Assembly: GCA_965199235.1 (NCBI GenBank)
Contig: CBDAQU010000002.1
Location: forward strand, 2,542,001 to 2,606,000
Direction of reading: 5' to 3'
Length of the DNA: 64,000 nt
Source of the DNA: BOG-908 sp965199235
GTDB taxonomy: Bacteria > Pseudomonadota > Alphaproteobacteria > Acetobacterales > Acetobacteraceae
The notes under the pieces were generated by a model. The model was not told the origin of the DNA, did not search any database, and was given only the letters and a program-made list of their open reading frames with translations. This document shows positions 54,865-62,952 of this stretch, one piece after another (the first letter of the stretch is position 1; each line of letters starts with the position of its first letter). The position numbers were made by a program, and so were the translations under genes.

Positions 54865-56340
54865 ATGCTGAATCCGACCTCCCCGCTCAAACTGTCCGAT
54901 CCCGACCTGCTCCGTCAGGCCAACCTGATCGACGGCGAGTGGGTGCAGGCAGAAAGCGGACGCAGCATCCCGGTGCGCAACCCTGCTAATGGCGAGGTGG
55001 TGGGCGAGGTGCCAAGCATGGGCCAGGCGGAAACCCGCCGTGCGATCAAGGCGGCTTATGCGGCGCAGAAACCCTGGCGCGCGCTGACCGCCAAGGAACG
55101 CCAGCGCCCGTTGCGCAGGATGTTCGACCTGATGATGCGGGCCCAGGAGGATCTGGCGATCATCATGACGGCCGAGCAGGGCAAACCGCTGGCGGAAAGC
55201 CGTAGCGAGATCGCCTATGCGGCCAGCTTCATCGAGTTCTTCGCCGAGGAGGCCAAGCGGGTCTATGGCGACACCATCCCGCAGCACCTGCCCGGCCGGC
55301 GGATCATCGTGCAGAAGGAGCCGATCGGCGTCTTCGCGGCCATCACGCCGTGGAACTTTCCCGCGGCGATGATCACGCGCAAGGCTGGGCCTGGCTGGGC
55401 GGCGGGATGCGCCGGCGTGATCCGGCCAGCGACCCAGACGCCGTTCTCCGCCCTTGCCCTCGGCGTGCTGGCAGAGCGGGCGGGGCTGCCGCACGGCATC
55501 TGCAACGTGCTGACCGGGCCCGCCACGGCGATCGGCGAGGAGATGACATCCAACCCGATGGTTCGCAAACTGACGTTCACCGGAAGCACCGCGGTCGGCG
55601 CCAAGCTGCTGGCACAGTGCGCGCCCACGATCAAGAAGACGAGCATGGAGCTCGGCGGCAACGCGCCGTTCATCGTGTTCGACGACGCCGACCTCGACGA
55701 GGCGGTCCGCGGCGCGCTGGCGAGCAAGTATCGCAACACCGGGCAGACCTGCGTGTGCGCCAACCGGCTGCTGGTGCAGGACGGGGTGTTCGACGCGTTT
55801 GCCGCAAAGCTCAAGATCGCGGTGGAGGCGTTGCGGGTTGGCAACGGCATGGAGGAGGGCGTGACGCAGGGCCCGTTGATCAACAGCGACGCTCTGACCA
55901 AGGTGGAGGCGCATGTGGCCGACGCGCTGCAGCGGGGTGCGCGGGTTGTCACCGGCGGCAGGCGCCACGCGCTCGGCGGAAATTTTTACGAGCCCACCAT
56001 CCTGGCCGACGTGCCGCGCGAGGCGGACATCTTCCGCGACGAGACGTTCGGTCCGGTGGCGCCGTTGTTCCGCTTCCAAACCGAGGCGGAGGGCGTGGAG
56101 ATGGCCAACGACACGGAGTTCGGCCTGGCCGCCTACTTTTACACCCGCGATGTCGGCCGCGTGTTCCGTGTTGCCGAAGCGATCGAGGCAGGCATCATCG
56201 GCATCAACGAGGGTATCATCTCGACCGAGGTGGCGCCGTTCGGCGGCGTGAAATCGTCGGGACTGGGGCGTGAGGGATCAAAATACGGCATCGAGGATTA
56301 CCTGGAGATCAAGTATCTTTGCCTGGGCGGAGTAGGATGA
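54865..56340 (+). CDS. gabD: NAD(P)-dependent succinate-semialdehyde dehydrogenase
   Basis: 491 aa from ATG 54865 with GGAG upstream. Aldehyde dehydrogenase residues: Asn164 (TPWNFP), Glu262 (MELGGN), Cys296 (GQTCVCANR). The length and motifs (EQGKPLAESRSEI, PFGGVKSSGLGREGSKYG) match GabD, which oxidises succinate semialdehyde to succinate in the GABA shunt. The usual KPAxxTP coenzyme lysine is Arg187 (VIRPATQTP). Cys298 could form a redox disulfide with Cys296. The DUF3224 frame overlaps its stop. Confidence 0.9.
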   Translation: MLNPTSPLKLSDPDLLRQANLIDGEWVQAESGRSIPVRNPANGEVVGEVPSMGQAETRRAIKAAYAAQKPWRALTAKERQRPLRRMFDLMMRAQEDLAIIMTAEQGKPLAESRSEIAYAASFIEFFAEEAKRVYGDTIPQHLPGRRIIVQKEPIGVFAAITPWNFPAAMITRKAGPGWAAGCAGVIRPATQTPFSALALGVLAERAGLPHGICNVLTGPATAIGEEMTSNPMVRKLTFTGSTAVGAKLLAQCAPTIKKTSMELGGNAPFIVFDDADLDEAVRGALASKYRNTGQTCVCANRLLVQDGVFDAFAAKLKIAVEALRVGNGMEEGVTQGPLINSDALTKVEAHVADALQRGARVVTGGRRHALGGNFYEPTILADVPREADIFRDETFGPVAPLFRFQTEAEGVEMANDTEFGLAAYFYTRDVGRVFRVAEAIEAGIIGINEGIISTEVAPFGGVKSSGLGREGSKYGIEDYLEIKYLCLGGVG

Positions 56341-56450
56341 GGCATAGGGTCCTAGGCAGGCTTCTCGTGTTATGTCTTCTGGCGGCACCGGATGTGTCGG
56401 CTGTCGCGACGCCGCCACCTTTTCTCATGTATCGACACAGGGAGGGCACC

Positions 56451-56840
56451 ATGGCGCAACACACGGCGACCGGCACCTTCAAGATATCCGTCAAGAAGCT
56501 GGAGGGCGTAGACGGCGCCTTCGGGGCTTCGTCGTTGCAGAAGACGTTTACGGGCGAGATGCAGGCGACAAGCACCGGGCAGATGCTGGCGCTGCGCACT
56601 GCAACACCCGGTTCAGCCGGATACGTGGCGATGGAGCGGGTGATCGGAACGCTCGGCGGCCAGCATGGATCGTTCGTGCTGCAGCATAGCGGAACGATGC
56701 AAGGCGGCTCCCAGTCAGCCACGATCAACGTTGTGCCCGATTCCGGAACCGAAGGATTGCAAGGCCTGACCGGAAGCATGCGTATCACTCAGGCCGACGG
56801 CGGTCACCACTACGTCTTGCAGTACTCACTTCCGAACTAG
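56451..56840 (+). CDS. DUF3224 family protein
   Basis: 129 aa from ATG 56451 (MAQHTATGTFKISVKKLEG), with AGGGAGG ending 5 bp before it, a strong ribosome binding site, and the usual family start. ERVIGTLGGQHGSFVLQHSG is the family core; an avidin-like beta barrel is expected and the function is unknown. The frame also extends to ATG 56337, overlapping the gabD stop as ATGA and adding MRHRVLGRLLVLCLLAAP, a possible signal peptide, so a secreted form is conceivable. Confidence 0.72.
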   Translation: MAQHTATGTFKISVKKLEGVDGAFGASSLQKTFTGEMQATSTGQMLALRTATPGSAGYVAMERVIGTLGGQHGSFVLQHSGTMQGGSQSATINVVPDSGTEGLQGLTGSMRITQADGGHHYVLQYSLPN

Positions 56841-56883
56841 CAAGAGTTCCGGTTGGGACACCAACCGCCACTAGGATTGCGCA

Positions 56884-58254
56884 ATGGACTTCGATCTTTT
56901 TGTAATCGGCGGCGGTTCGGGCGGCGTAAGATGCGCGAGGATCGCGGCCATGCACGGCGCCCGTGTCGGCATCGCCGAAGAAAAACATTGGGGCGGCACC
57001 TGCGTCAACGTAGGTTGCGTGCCGAAGAAGCTGATGGTGCAGGCCGCCGAATATGCCGGCTGGCAGCAGGACAGCCACGGCTTCGGCTGGGACACGCCGC
57101 CTGGCCATCACGACTGGGCGGCGCTGATGGCGTCGAAAGACGCCGAAATCCGCCGGCTGAACGGCATCTACGTCACTCTGCTGGAGAACGCCGGCGTCAC
57201 CTGGTTCTTCGAGCGCGCGGTCTTCCTCGATGCCCACACGCTTCAGGTGGGAGAGCGCAGGATCACCGCCGAGCGCATCGTGATCGCGGTGGGCGGTCAT
57301 CCGCTGCGTCCGGAGATAGAGGGCGCCGAGCACGCAATCGTTTCGGACCAGGCGTTTTCGCTTGCCGAGCGGCCAGCGCGCGTGACGCTGGTGGGCGGCG
57401 GCTACATCGGCGTCGAGTTCGCCTGCATCTTCTCCGGCCTGGGTTCGGAGGTGAACCTGCTTTACCGCCAGCGACTGCCGCTGCGCGGCTTCGATCACGA
57501 GTTGCGCGAAGGACTGGCCGATGCGTTGACCGCGCACGGCATCAAGCTACATCCCAGCGTGATGCTGCACCGCTTGGAACTGATGCCTGACGGCAGCAAG
57601 CGGCTTCACCTCGCAGATGGACGGCAGTTCGACAGCGACCTGGTGTTCTTCGCTGTCGGGCGAGTGCCGAACACCAGCGCGCTGGGGTTGCAGGACGCCG
57701 GCGTGACGCGTGCGAGCAACGGCGCGGTCGTGGTCAACGCCCAGAACATGTCTAGCCAGCCTAACATTTTCGCCATCGGCGACGTGTCGAACAAGATGAA
57801 CCTGACGCCGGTGGCCATTGCCGAAGGCCATCATCTGGCGGACCGGCTGTTCGGTAAAACCGTGCGCAGCTGGTCTTTCGAGGCGATACCGACGGCGGTC
57901 TTTTCCATGCCGCCTATCGGCACCTGCGGCTTGTCGGAGGAGCAGGCGGCCGAGCGCGGACCGGTGGACGTGTACGTTGCGAACTTTCTTCCCATGCGCC
58001 ACGTCATGACCGGCCGCAAGCAGCGCACGCTCATCAAGCTGATCGTCGATCAGGCCAGCCAGCGTGTGGTCGGCGCGCACATGCTGGGCGACGACGCGGC
58101 AGAGATGATGCAGTCAATCGGCATCGCGATGACCGCCGGTGCGACGAAGGCGGATTTCGATCGAACGATCGGCATCCACCCGACGTCGGCAGAGGAGTGG
58201 GTGACGTTGCGCACGCGCACGCGCGTCGCTGGAGTGGCTGCAGCGGCCGAGTAG
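56884..58254 (+). CDS. gor: Glutathione-disulfide reductase
   Basis: 456 aa from ATG 56884. FAD-binding LFVIGGGSGGVRCARIAA, redox-active C40 and C45 (GGTCVNVGCVPKK), NADPH-binding GGGYIGVEFACIFSGLG with YRQRLPLR supplying arginines for the 2'-phosphate, FAIGDVSNK, and the C-terminal active-site HPTSAEEW with His432. It keeps glutathione reduced. The TAG stop (58252-58254) is formed by the first bases of the repeat array. Confidence 0.94.
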   Translation: MDFDLFVIGGGSGGVRCARIAAMHGARVGIAEEKHWGGTCVNVGCVPKKLMVQAAEYAGWQQDSHGFGWDTPPGHHDWAALMASKDAEIRRLNGIYVTLLENAGVTWFFERAVFLDAHTLQVGERRITAERIVIAVGGHPLRPEIEGAEHAIVSDQAFSLAERPARVTLVGGGYIGVEFACIFSGLGSEVNLLYRQRLPLRGFDHELREGLADALTAHGIKLHPSVMLHRLELMPDGSKRLHLADGRQFDSDLVFFAVGRVPNTSALGLQDAGVTRASNGAVVVNAQNMSSQPNIFAIGDVSNKMNLTPVAIAEGHHLADRLFGKTVRSWSFEAIPTAVFSMPPIGTCGLSEEQAAERGPVDVYVANFLPMRHVMTGRKQRTLIKLIVDQASQRVVGAHMLGDDAAEMMQSIGIAMTAGATKADFDRTIGIHPTSAEEWVTLRTRTRVAGVAAAAE

Positions 58255-58547
58255 AGCGATGTCACGCAGGCTGAAACAGTCGGAGTGACGAAATCGCTCG
58301 TCAAAACAAAGCAGAGCGATGTCATGCAGGCTGGAGCAGTCGGAGTGACGAAATCGCTCGTCAAACAAAGCAGAGCGATGTCACGCAGGCTGGAGCAGTC
58401 GGAGTGACGAAATCGCTCGTCAAAATAAAGCAGAGCGATGTCACGCAGGCTGGAACAGTAGAGAGTGACGAAATCGCTCGTCAAAACAAAGGCTGGACCG
58501 GTTTCACGCCCGCAACTCTGCAGACACTTCGCGTGAGACCGGTCTAG
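58252..58547 (+). repeat. TA-flanked repeat, copy 3, with left hairpin amplified four times
   Basis: Four tandem units of 59-60 bp start at 58253, 58313, 58372 and 58432, each AGAGCGATGTCAYGCAGGCT...GACGAAATCGCTCGTCAAA with a few changes. After the last unit comes one right half, GGACCGGTTTCACGCCCG to GCGTGAGACCGGTCTAG. TA lies at 58252-58253 and 58545-58546. It fills the whole gap between gor and the glycosylase gene: its first TAG is the gor stop, and the GTG start of the next gene is 1 bp after its end. Confidence 0.9.
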
Positions 58548-58548
58548 C

Positions 58549-59397
58549 GTGCCGGAGGGGCATACTGTCCACCGGCTGGCCAACGCGTTCAATGCGCAGT
58601 TCGCCGGCGCGATAGTGGATGCCAGCAGCCCGCAGCGGCGTTTCGCCGAGGGTGCGGCGGTGCTGGATGGGCGCACGCTCCTATCTGCCGAAGCGCTCGG
58701 CAAGCAGATGTTCCTCGCGTTCTCGGGCGATATCTGGCTGCGCGTGCACCTGGGCCTGTACGGCATGTGGCGTTTTGCCGGCCCGGGGCTGCAGGGCATA
58801 GGCCGACGGTCGCGCAAGGTGCTCGACGACGCGCCGTTTCCGCCGCCGCCGGCCGAGGCCGTTCGGCTCCGCTTGGTCTCGCGGCGCCACGTGGCGGATT
58901 TGAGCGGTCCCACCGCTTGTCAGCTGATGTCGACAGAGGAAAGGATTGCCGCGATGGAGCGCCTCGGCGACGATCCCCTGCGATCAGACGCGCAACCGGC
59001 GCGCGCCTATGCGAAGCTGCACGCATCGCGCACGTCGCTTGCGTTGCTGCTGATGCGGCAGGACATTGTCGCAGGCATCGGCAACATCTACCGTGCCGAA
59101 CTCCTGTTTCGCGCCCGTCTGGAGCCGCATCGCCCAGGCCTGTCTCTGCCGCCGGATGCGTGGACCGGGCTGTGGGCCGACTTGGCCGCACTGCTCCGTG
59201 ACGGCGTCAAGACCGGCCGCATCATCACCACCGAACCAGCCGACCGGGCCAGCAAGGGGCGCGCGGTGAAGCGCGACGACGCCGTCTATGTCGCGCACCG
59301 CGCCGGAAAACCCTGCCACGTCTGCGCAACCCCCGTGTCGGCGGAAAAACTCGGTGGCCGCACGCTCTACTGGTGTGCCACGTGCCAGGTCCTTTAG
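58549..59397 (+). CDS. Fpg/Nei-family DNA glycosylase/AP lyase
   Basis: 282 aa from GTG 58549. The start is fixed by MPEGHTVHRLA, because Pro2 is the catalytic nucleophile and Glu3 the acid of this family. The H2TH region (AGIGNIYRAELLFRARLEP) and a C-terminal zinc finger (C256, C259, C276, C279) are present. It removes oxidised bases and cuts the AP site; the GHT start points to the Nei-type branch. The entire upstream region is repeat DNA and there is no visible Shine-Dalgarno. Confidence 0.92.
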   Translation: MPEGHTVHRLANAFNAQFAGAIVDASSPQRRFAEGAAVLDGRTLLSAEALGKQMFLAFSGDIWLRVHLGLYGMWRFAGPGLQGIGRRSRKVLDDAPFPPPPAEAVRLRLVSRRHVADLSGPTACQLMSTEERIAAMERLGDDPLRSDAQPARAYAKLHASRTSLALLLMRQDIVAGIGNIYRAELLFRARLEPHRPGLSLPPDAWTGLWADLAALLRDGVKTGRIITTEPADRASKGRAVKRDDAVYVAHRAGKPCHVCATPVSAEKLGGRTLYWCATCQVL

Positions 59398-59407
59398 CCG
59401 TCCTGCG

Positions 59408-61048
59408 TCAGCACCCCGTCTGCACGGACGACAAAACGCTGAAAGTCGAAACAAGCGTGCGCTTGAAGCAGGGCACAACCGTGCCGGTGCGTGCGAACGC
59501 TGCCGTCTCAGACTGGCTCTTGTGCCCGGTCACCTGGAAAGCGCTGTTGAAGAAAAGCGTGTCCGCGGACTCAATAGCATTGGTCACGCTGTCCTGACCT
59601 ACGGGAGAGCCGCCTGATTCCTGGACCAGGTCGCTCAGGTATTGCAGGTTCACCTTGGTCAACTGTGTCGAGTTGCCGCTTTTCCCGGTGACGAAATCGT
59701 AGAACACGCTCAGCGGATAGTGCAGCGTTTGCGTCTGCTGCGTGTTCGAAGCGCCGTGGGCCGTCGTGGTCATCGTGGTGTCCGTGGTTTGCGCTGCCAC
59801 CTGCAGCTCTTTGATGGCAGACACGGAAAAGCGCTGGTCGTTGGTGAAACTGGTCGTCTGCGTCAGGGTGTTCACGGTCGTGCCGGCCGAGCCCGTCACG
59901 GTGCCGGAGATCGTGAAATCATGCTCGCTCGTGACCTTGATCGTACCGGCACTGACCCCCGCAGACGTGGAAATTTTCTGATCCACCACGGGCTTGGGCA
60001 GCGCCAGGGTGTTGCGCGTGATGCCGCCCGTAACCTGGGCGGCGTTGTGGTCCAGGAAGAGACGCAACGCGCCGGTGGCTGAGAAGTAGCCGTTGGCGTT
60101 GAAGACCGAGGTCGCAATCGTATGCGGCGCTCCGTTGCTCAGCACGCCGGCGAACGGCGAAAGGTCCGCGTGAAACGCCGTGAAGTCGAAGGTCTGCACG
60201 GCCGGTATGGGCTGCCACAGATAGGGATCGATGCCGCCGGTGAAGATCCACGGATAGATTGGCGCCACCCCGGCCGGCGTGCCATCGACCGAAATCTCGC
60301 CTTCGCGAAAGGCCGTGTTGCCGCAGCTTTCCAGCTCTGCCGCCACGGCGGACGGCACGCAGAGGTACCAGAACTCGTCGCCGATCTGGCCCTGCAGGTA
60401 CAAATCGAGCGTCGCGCGCAGGATGTTGGTTGGCAGGCTGGCCGTGGTGGAGAGCTGGTCGGTCCCGGTGTTCAGCGTCGCCAACCCGCCGCCGGCCGGC
60501 AGCGGCAGCACCATATCGGCGGTCACCGGCGCCGGCGCCGTTGGCGTCGCCGGGTAGAACAGCAGCATGGCGCTCGCGGTGATGGTACTGGTGTAGACCG
60601 AGCTCTGATAGTTCGGCACCTGCAGCACGCCTGTCTGTACAGTGGTGAACAGCGCCGTGTAGTCGGTCACGTCCTTCTGAAAACTCCAGCTCGGCGAAAG
60701 CGTCGCGCGCGGCTCTGCCGTGGTGCCGAACCACAGCGGCACGCCAGCCAGGAACAGCTGGCCGCTGCGGTCGAACTGGCGCCCCTGGTTGAGCGAGAAA
60801 TCCATGCTGAGCACCACTTTCGCCCAAGGGCCAGGGCAGGCGGCGGGCGGCGCGTAAGTGTAGCTGATGCCGTTGGCGCCGAACTCTCCCTTGGTCACCA
60901 GCGGGACCGTGCAGGGCGTTTCATCGGGATGCGCCACCATCGGCTCGATGACCGCCTCGTTGCCCGATCCCACTTTCAGCGGCGCGGCCCAGGCGGGCAG
61001 GACAGCAAACCAGAGGGCGGCGCCGAGCGGCAGGTGGAAGCGGAGCAT
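59408..61048 (-). CDS. Exported PNGase A-like protein (peptide-N4-asparagine amidase A family)
   Basis: 546 aa from ATG 61048-61046 with AGGAA upstream. Signal peptide MLRFHLPLGAALWFAVLPAWA. Residues about 70-340 match the plant/fungal PNGase A pattern in order: GRQFDRSGQLFLAGVPLWFG (89-108), TTAEPRA, FQKDVTDYTALF, LPTNILRATLDLYLQ, DEFWY (224-228), FREGEISVDGTPAG and GGIDPYLWQPI. The family removes N-glycans from glycopeptides, which bacteria of this group do not make, so a host or fungal substrate is likely. The second half is beta-rich and unassigned. It is divergent from DAHP synthase. Confidence 0.8.
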   Translation of the reverse strand: MLRFHLPLGAALWFAVLPAWAAPLKVGSGNEAVIEPMVAHPDETPCTVPLVTKGEFGANGISYTYAPPAACPGPWAKVVLSMDFSLNQGRQFDRSGQLFLAGVPLWFGTTAEPRATLSPSWSFQKDVTDYTALFTTVQTGVLQVPNYQSSVYTSTITASAMLLFYPATPTAPAPVTADMVLPLPAGGGLATLNTGTDQLSTTASLPTNILRATLDLYLQGQIGDEFWYLCVPSAVAAELESCGNTAFREGEISVDGTPAGVAPIYPWIFTGGIDPYLWQPIPAVQTFDFTAFHADLSPFAGVLSNGAPHTIATSVFNANGYFSATGALRLFLDHNAAQVTGGITRNTLALPKPVVDQKISTSAGVSAGTIKVTSEHDFTISGTVTGSAGTTVNTLTQTTSFTNDQRFSVSAIKELQVAAQTTDTTMTTTAHGASNTQQTQTLHYPLSVFYDFVTGKSGNSTQLTKVNLQYLSDLVQESGGSPVGQDSVTNAIESADTLFFNSAFQVTGHKSQSETAAFARTGTVVPCFKRTLVSTFSVLSSVQTGC

Positions 61049-61206
61049 GGCGGTTCCTGGGCGGTGACTGGCCGCACGCTGCAGTGCGGAGCGCCGCGCC
61101 GTCAACCACCCCAACCATTTCGCGCGGTGCTGGGCTGACGCCATAGCGCTTGCGTCCTGGCCGGCCAAACCGTACGAAACCGGACGGAGCCCAGGACCGA
61201 CCCTTG

Positions 61207-62592
61207 ATGCACGCGCAGAATTGGACGCCGCACAGCTGGCGCACCCGCCCTATTCAGCAGGCGCCAAGCTACCCGCACGCCGCGGCTTTGGCCGCCGCCG
61301 AGGCGCGACTGCAGTGCTACCCGCCGCTGGTGTTCGCGGGCGAAGCGCGGCGGCTGAAGGAGGCGCTGGCGCTTGCCGCCGAGGGCCGCGCCTTCGTGCT
61401 GCAGGGCGGCGACTGCGCCGAAAGCTTTTCGGATTTCAACGCAAATTCCGTGCGCGACACGTTCCGCGTTCTGCTGCAGATGGCCGTCGTTCTCACCTTC
61501 GGCGCCACCGTGCCGGTGGTGAAGATCGGCCGGATGGCGGGCCAGTTCGCCAAGCCGCGCTCGTCCGACACGGAAACCATCGATGGCGTGGTGCTGCCCA
61601 GCTATCGCGGCGACATCATCAACGGACCCGAAGCCACCGAGGCGGCTCGCACGCCCGACCCGGCCCGCATGGAAACCGCGTATTTCCAATCGGCCGGGCG
61701 GATGAACCTGCTGCGCGCATTTGCGAGCGGCGGCTACGCGGACCTGCACCAGGTGCATCGCTGGAACCTCGATTTCGTGGCGCGCTCGCCTTTGGCCGCC
61801 CGCTACCAGGATCTGGCCACCCGCATCGACGAGACGCTCGGCTTCATGGCCGCGTGCGGGATCGGCAGCCAGAACACCACGCAGATACGCGAAACCGAGT
61901 TCCACACCAGCCACGAGGCGCTGCTACTGCCCTACGAGCAGGCGCTGACCCGCATCGACAGCACCAGCGGCGACTGGTACGGGTGCAGCGCCAATTTCCT
62001 CTGGGTCGGCGACCGCACGCGCCAGGTCGATGGCGCCCATGTCGAGTTCCTGCGCGGCATCCGCAACCCAATCGGCATCAAGCTTGGCCCGACCACGCCG
62101 GCCGACGATGTGCTGCGCCTGATCGACATCCTGCACCCGCATGACGAGCCCGGGCGGCTGACGCTGATCAGCCGAATGGGGGCGGACCGCGTGCGCACGC
62201 ACCTGACGCCGCTGCTGCGGGCGGTGCAGCGGCAAGGGCGCCGGGTGGTCTGGCTGTGCGACCCTATGCACGGCAACACGGTCAACACGGCGCAGAACGT
62301 GAAAACGCGCAACTTCGACTCCATCCTTTCCGAGATGCGCGGCTTCTTCGACGTGTTCGCAGAGGAAGGCGCGCGAGCCGGCGGCGTGCACGTGGAGATG
62401 ACCGGCCAGCCAGTGACCGAATGCGTGGGCGGCGCGCATCGCCTGACCGAGGCCGACCTCGGACAGCGCTACGAAACGTTCTGCGACCCGCGCCTGAACG
62501 CCGAGCAGTCGCTGGAGTTGGCGTTCCTCGTGGCCGCGGAGTTGAAGACGCGGCGGCTGGCCGCCGCATCGCCGGCGATCGCCGCGCAATAG
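61207..62592 (+). CDS. 3-deoxy-7-phosphoheptulonate synthase, class II
   Basis: 461 aa from ATG 61207 (MHAQNWTPHSWRTRPIQQAP); the in-frame codons before it are unsupported. Class II motifs: VLQGGDCAESF, KIGRMAGQFAKPRS, DLHQVHRWNLDFV, HTSHEALLLPYEQ, LISRMGADRV and CDPMHGNT with the metal-binding His and Glu later (VHVEMTGQPVTECVGG). It condenses PEP and erythrose 4-phosphate, the first step of the shikimate pathway. lrgA follows after 12 bp, a chance neighbour. Confidence 0.95.
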   Translation: MHAQNWTPHSWRTRPIQQAPSYPHAAALAAAEARLQCYPPLVFAGEARRLKEALALAAEGRAFVLQGGDCAESFSDFNANSVRDTFRVLLQMAVVLTFGATVPVVKIGRMAGQFAKPRSSDTETIDGVVLPSYRGDIINGPEATEAARTPDPARMETAYFQSAGRMNLLRAFASGGYADLHQVHRWNLDFVARSPLAARYQDLATRIDETLGFMAACGIGSQNTTQIRETEFHTSHEALLLPYEQALTRIDSTSGDWYGCSANFLWVGDRTRQVDGAHVEFLRGIRNPIGIKLGPTTPADDVLRLIDILHPHDEPGRLTLISRMGADRVRTHLTPLLRAVQRQGRRVVWLCDPMHGNTVNTAQNVKTRNFDSILSEMRGFFDVFAEEGARAGGVHVEMTGQPVTECVGGAHRLTEADLGQRYETFCDPRLNAEQSLELAFLVAAELKTRRLAAASPAIAAQ

Positions 62593-62604
62593 CGGCGCGT
62601 TCCG

Positions 62605-62952
62605 ATGATCAACGCGCTGCTCGGCCTGCTGCTGTTCCAGTTGTTGGGCGAGGTTGCGTCGCAGGCGATCGGGCTGCCCGTGCCCGGCCCGGTCCTCGGC
62701 ATGGTCATGCTGGCGGCCTTCCTGATCTGGCGAGGTGCCATCTCCGGGGAGTTGGAGCAGGCTGCCGACGTGCTGCTGCGCCATCTCAGCCTGTTTTTCG
62801 TGCCGGCAGCCGTCGGCGTGATGGCCAACGGGGCCAGGATCGCCCGCGAATGGCTGCCCCTCGGCGCGTCGCTGGTCGGCTCCACAATGCTGACGATCGT
62901 TGTCACGGCGATAGTGTTCCTGGCTGTCGACCGGCTTGTCAGGCGACCATGA
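62605..62952 (+). CDS. lrgA: CidA/LrgA family holin-like protein
   Basis: 115 aa from ATG 62605. Four membrane helices; LPVPGPVLGMVMLAAFLIWRG and LSLFFVPAAVGVM are the family core. It is probably an oligomeric partner of LrgB, involved in export or uptake of small metabolites such as pyruvate or glycolate, as described for relatives, or in controlling murein hydrolase activity. The stop overlaps lrgB as ATGA. Confidence 0.9.
   Translation: MINALLGLLLFQLLGEVASQAIGLPVPGPVLGMVMLAAFLIWRGAISGELEQAADVLLRHLSLFFVPAAVGVMANGARIAREWLPLGASLVGSTMLTIVVTAIVFLAVDRLVRRP

Noticed and set aside
58253..58500. CRISPR-like array of 59-60 bp units
   Set aside because: The units are directly contiguous with no unique spacers, no cas genes are near, and the unit equals half of a dispersed repeat seen elsewhere in the window.
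58050..58913. Minus-strand open frame with repeated FDERFRHSD and SLRDIALL peptides
   Set aside because: The repeated peptides are just the translated repeat array, and the frame lies antisense to gor and the glycosylase gene, both of which have clear families.
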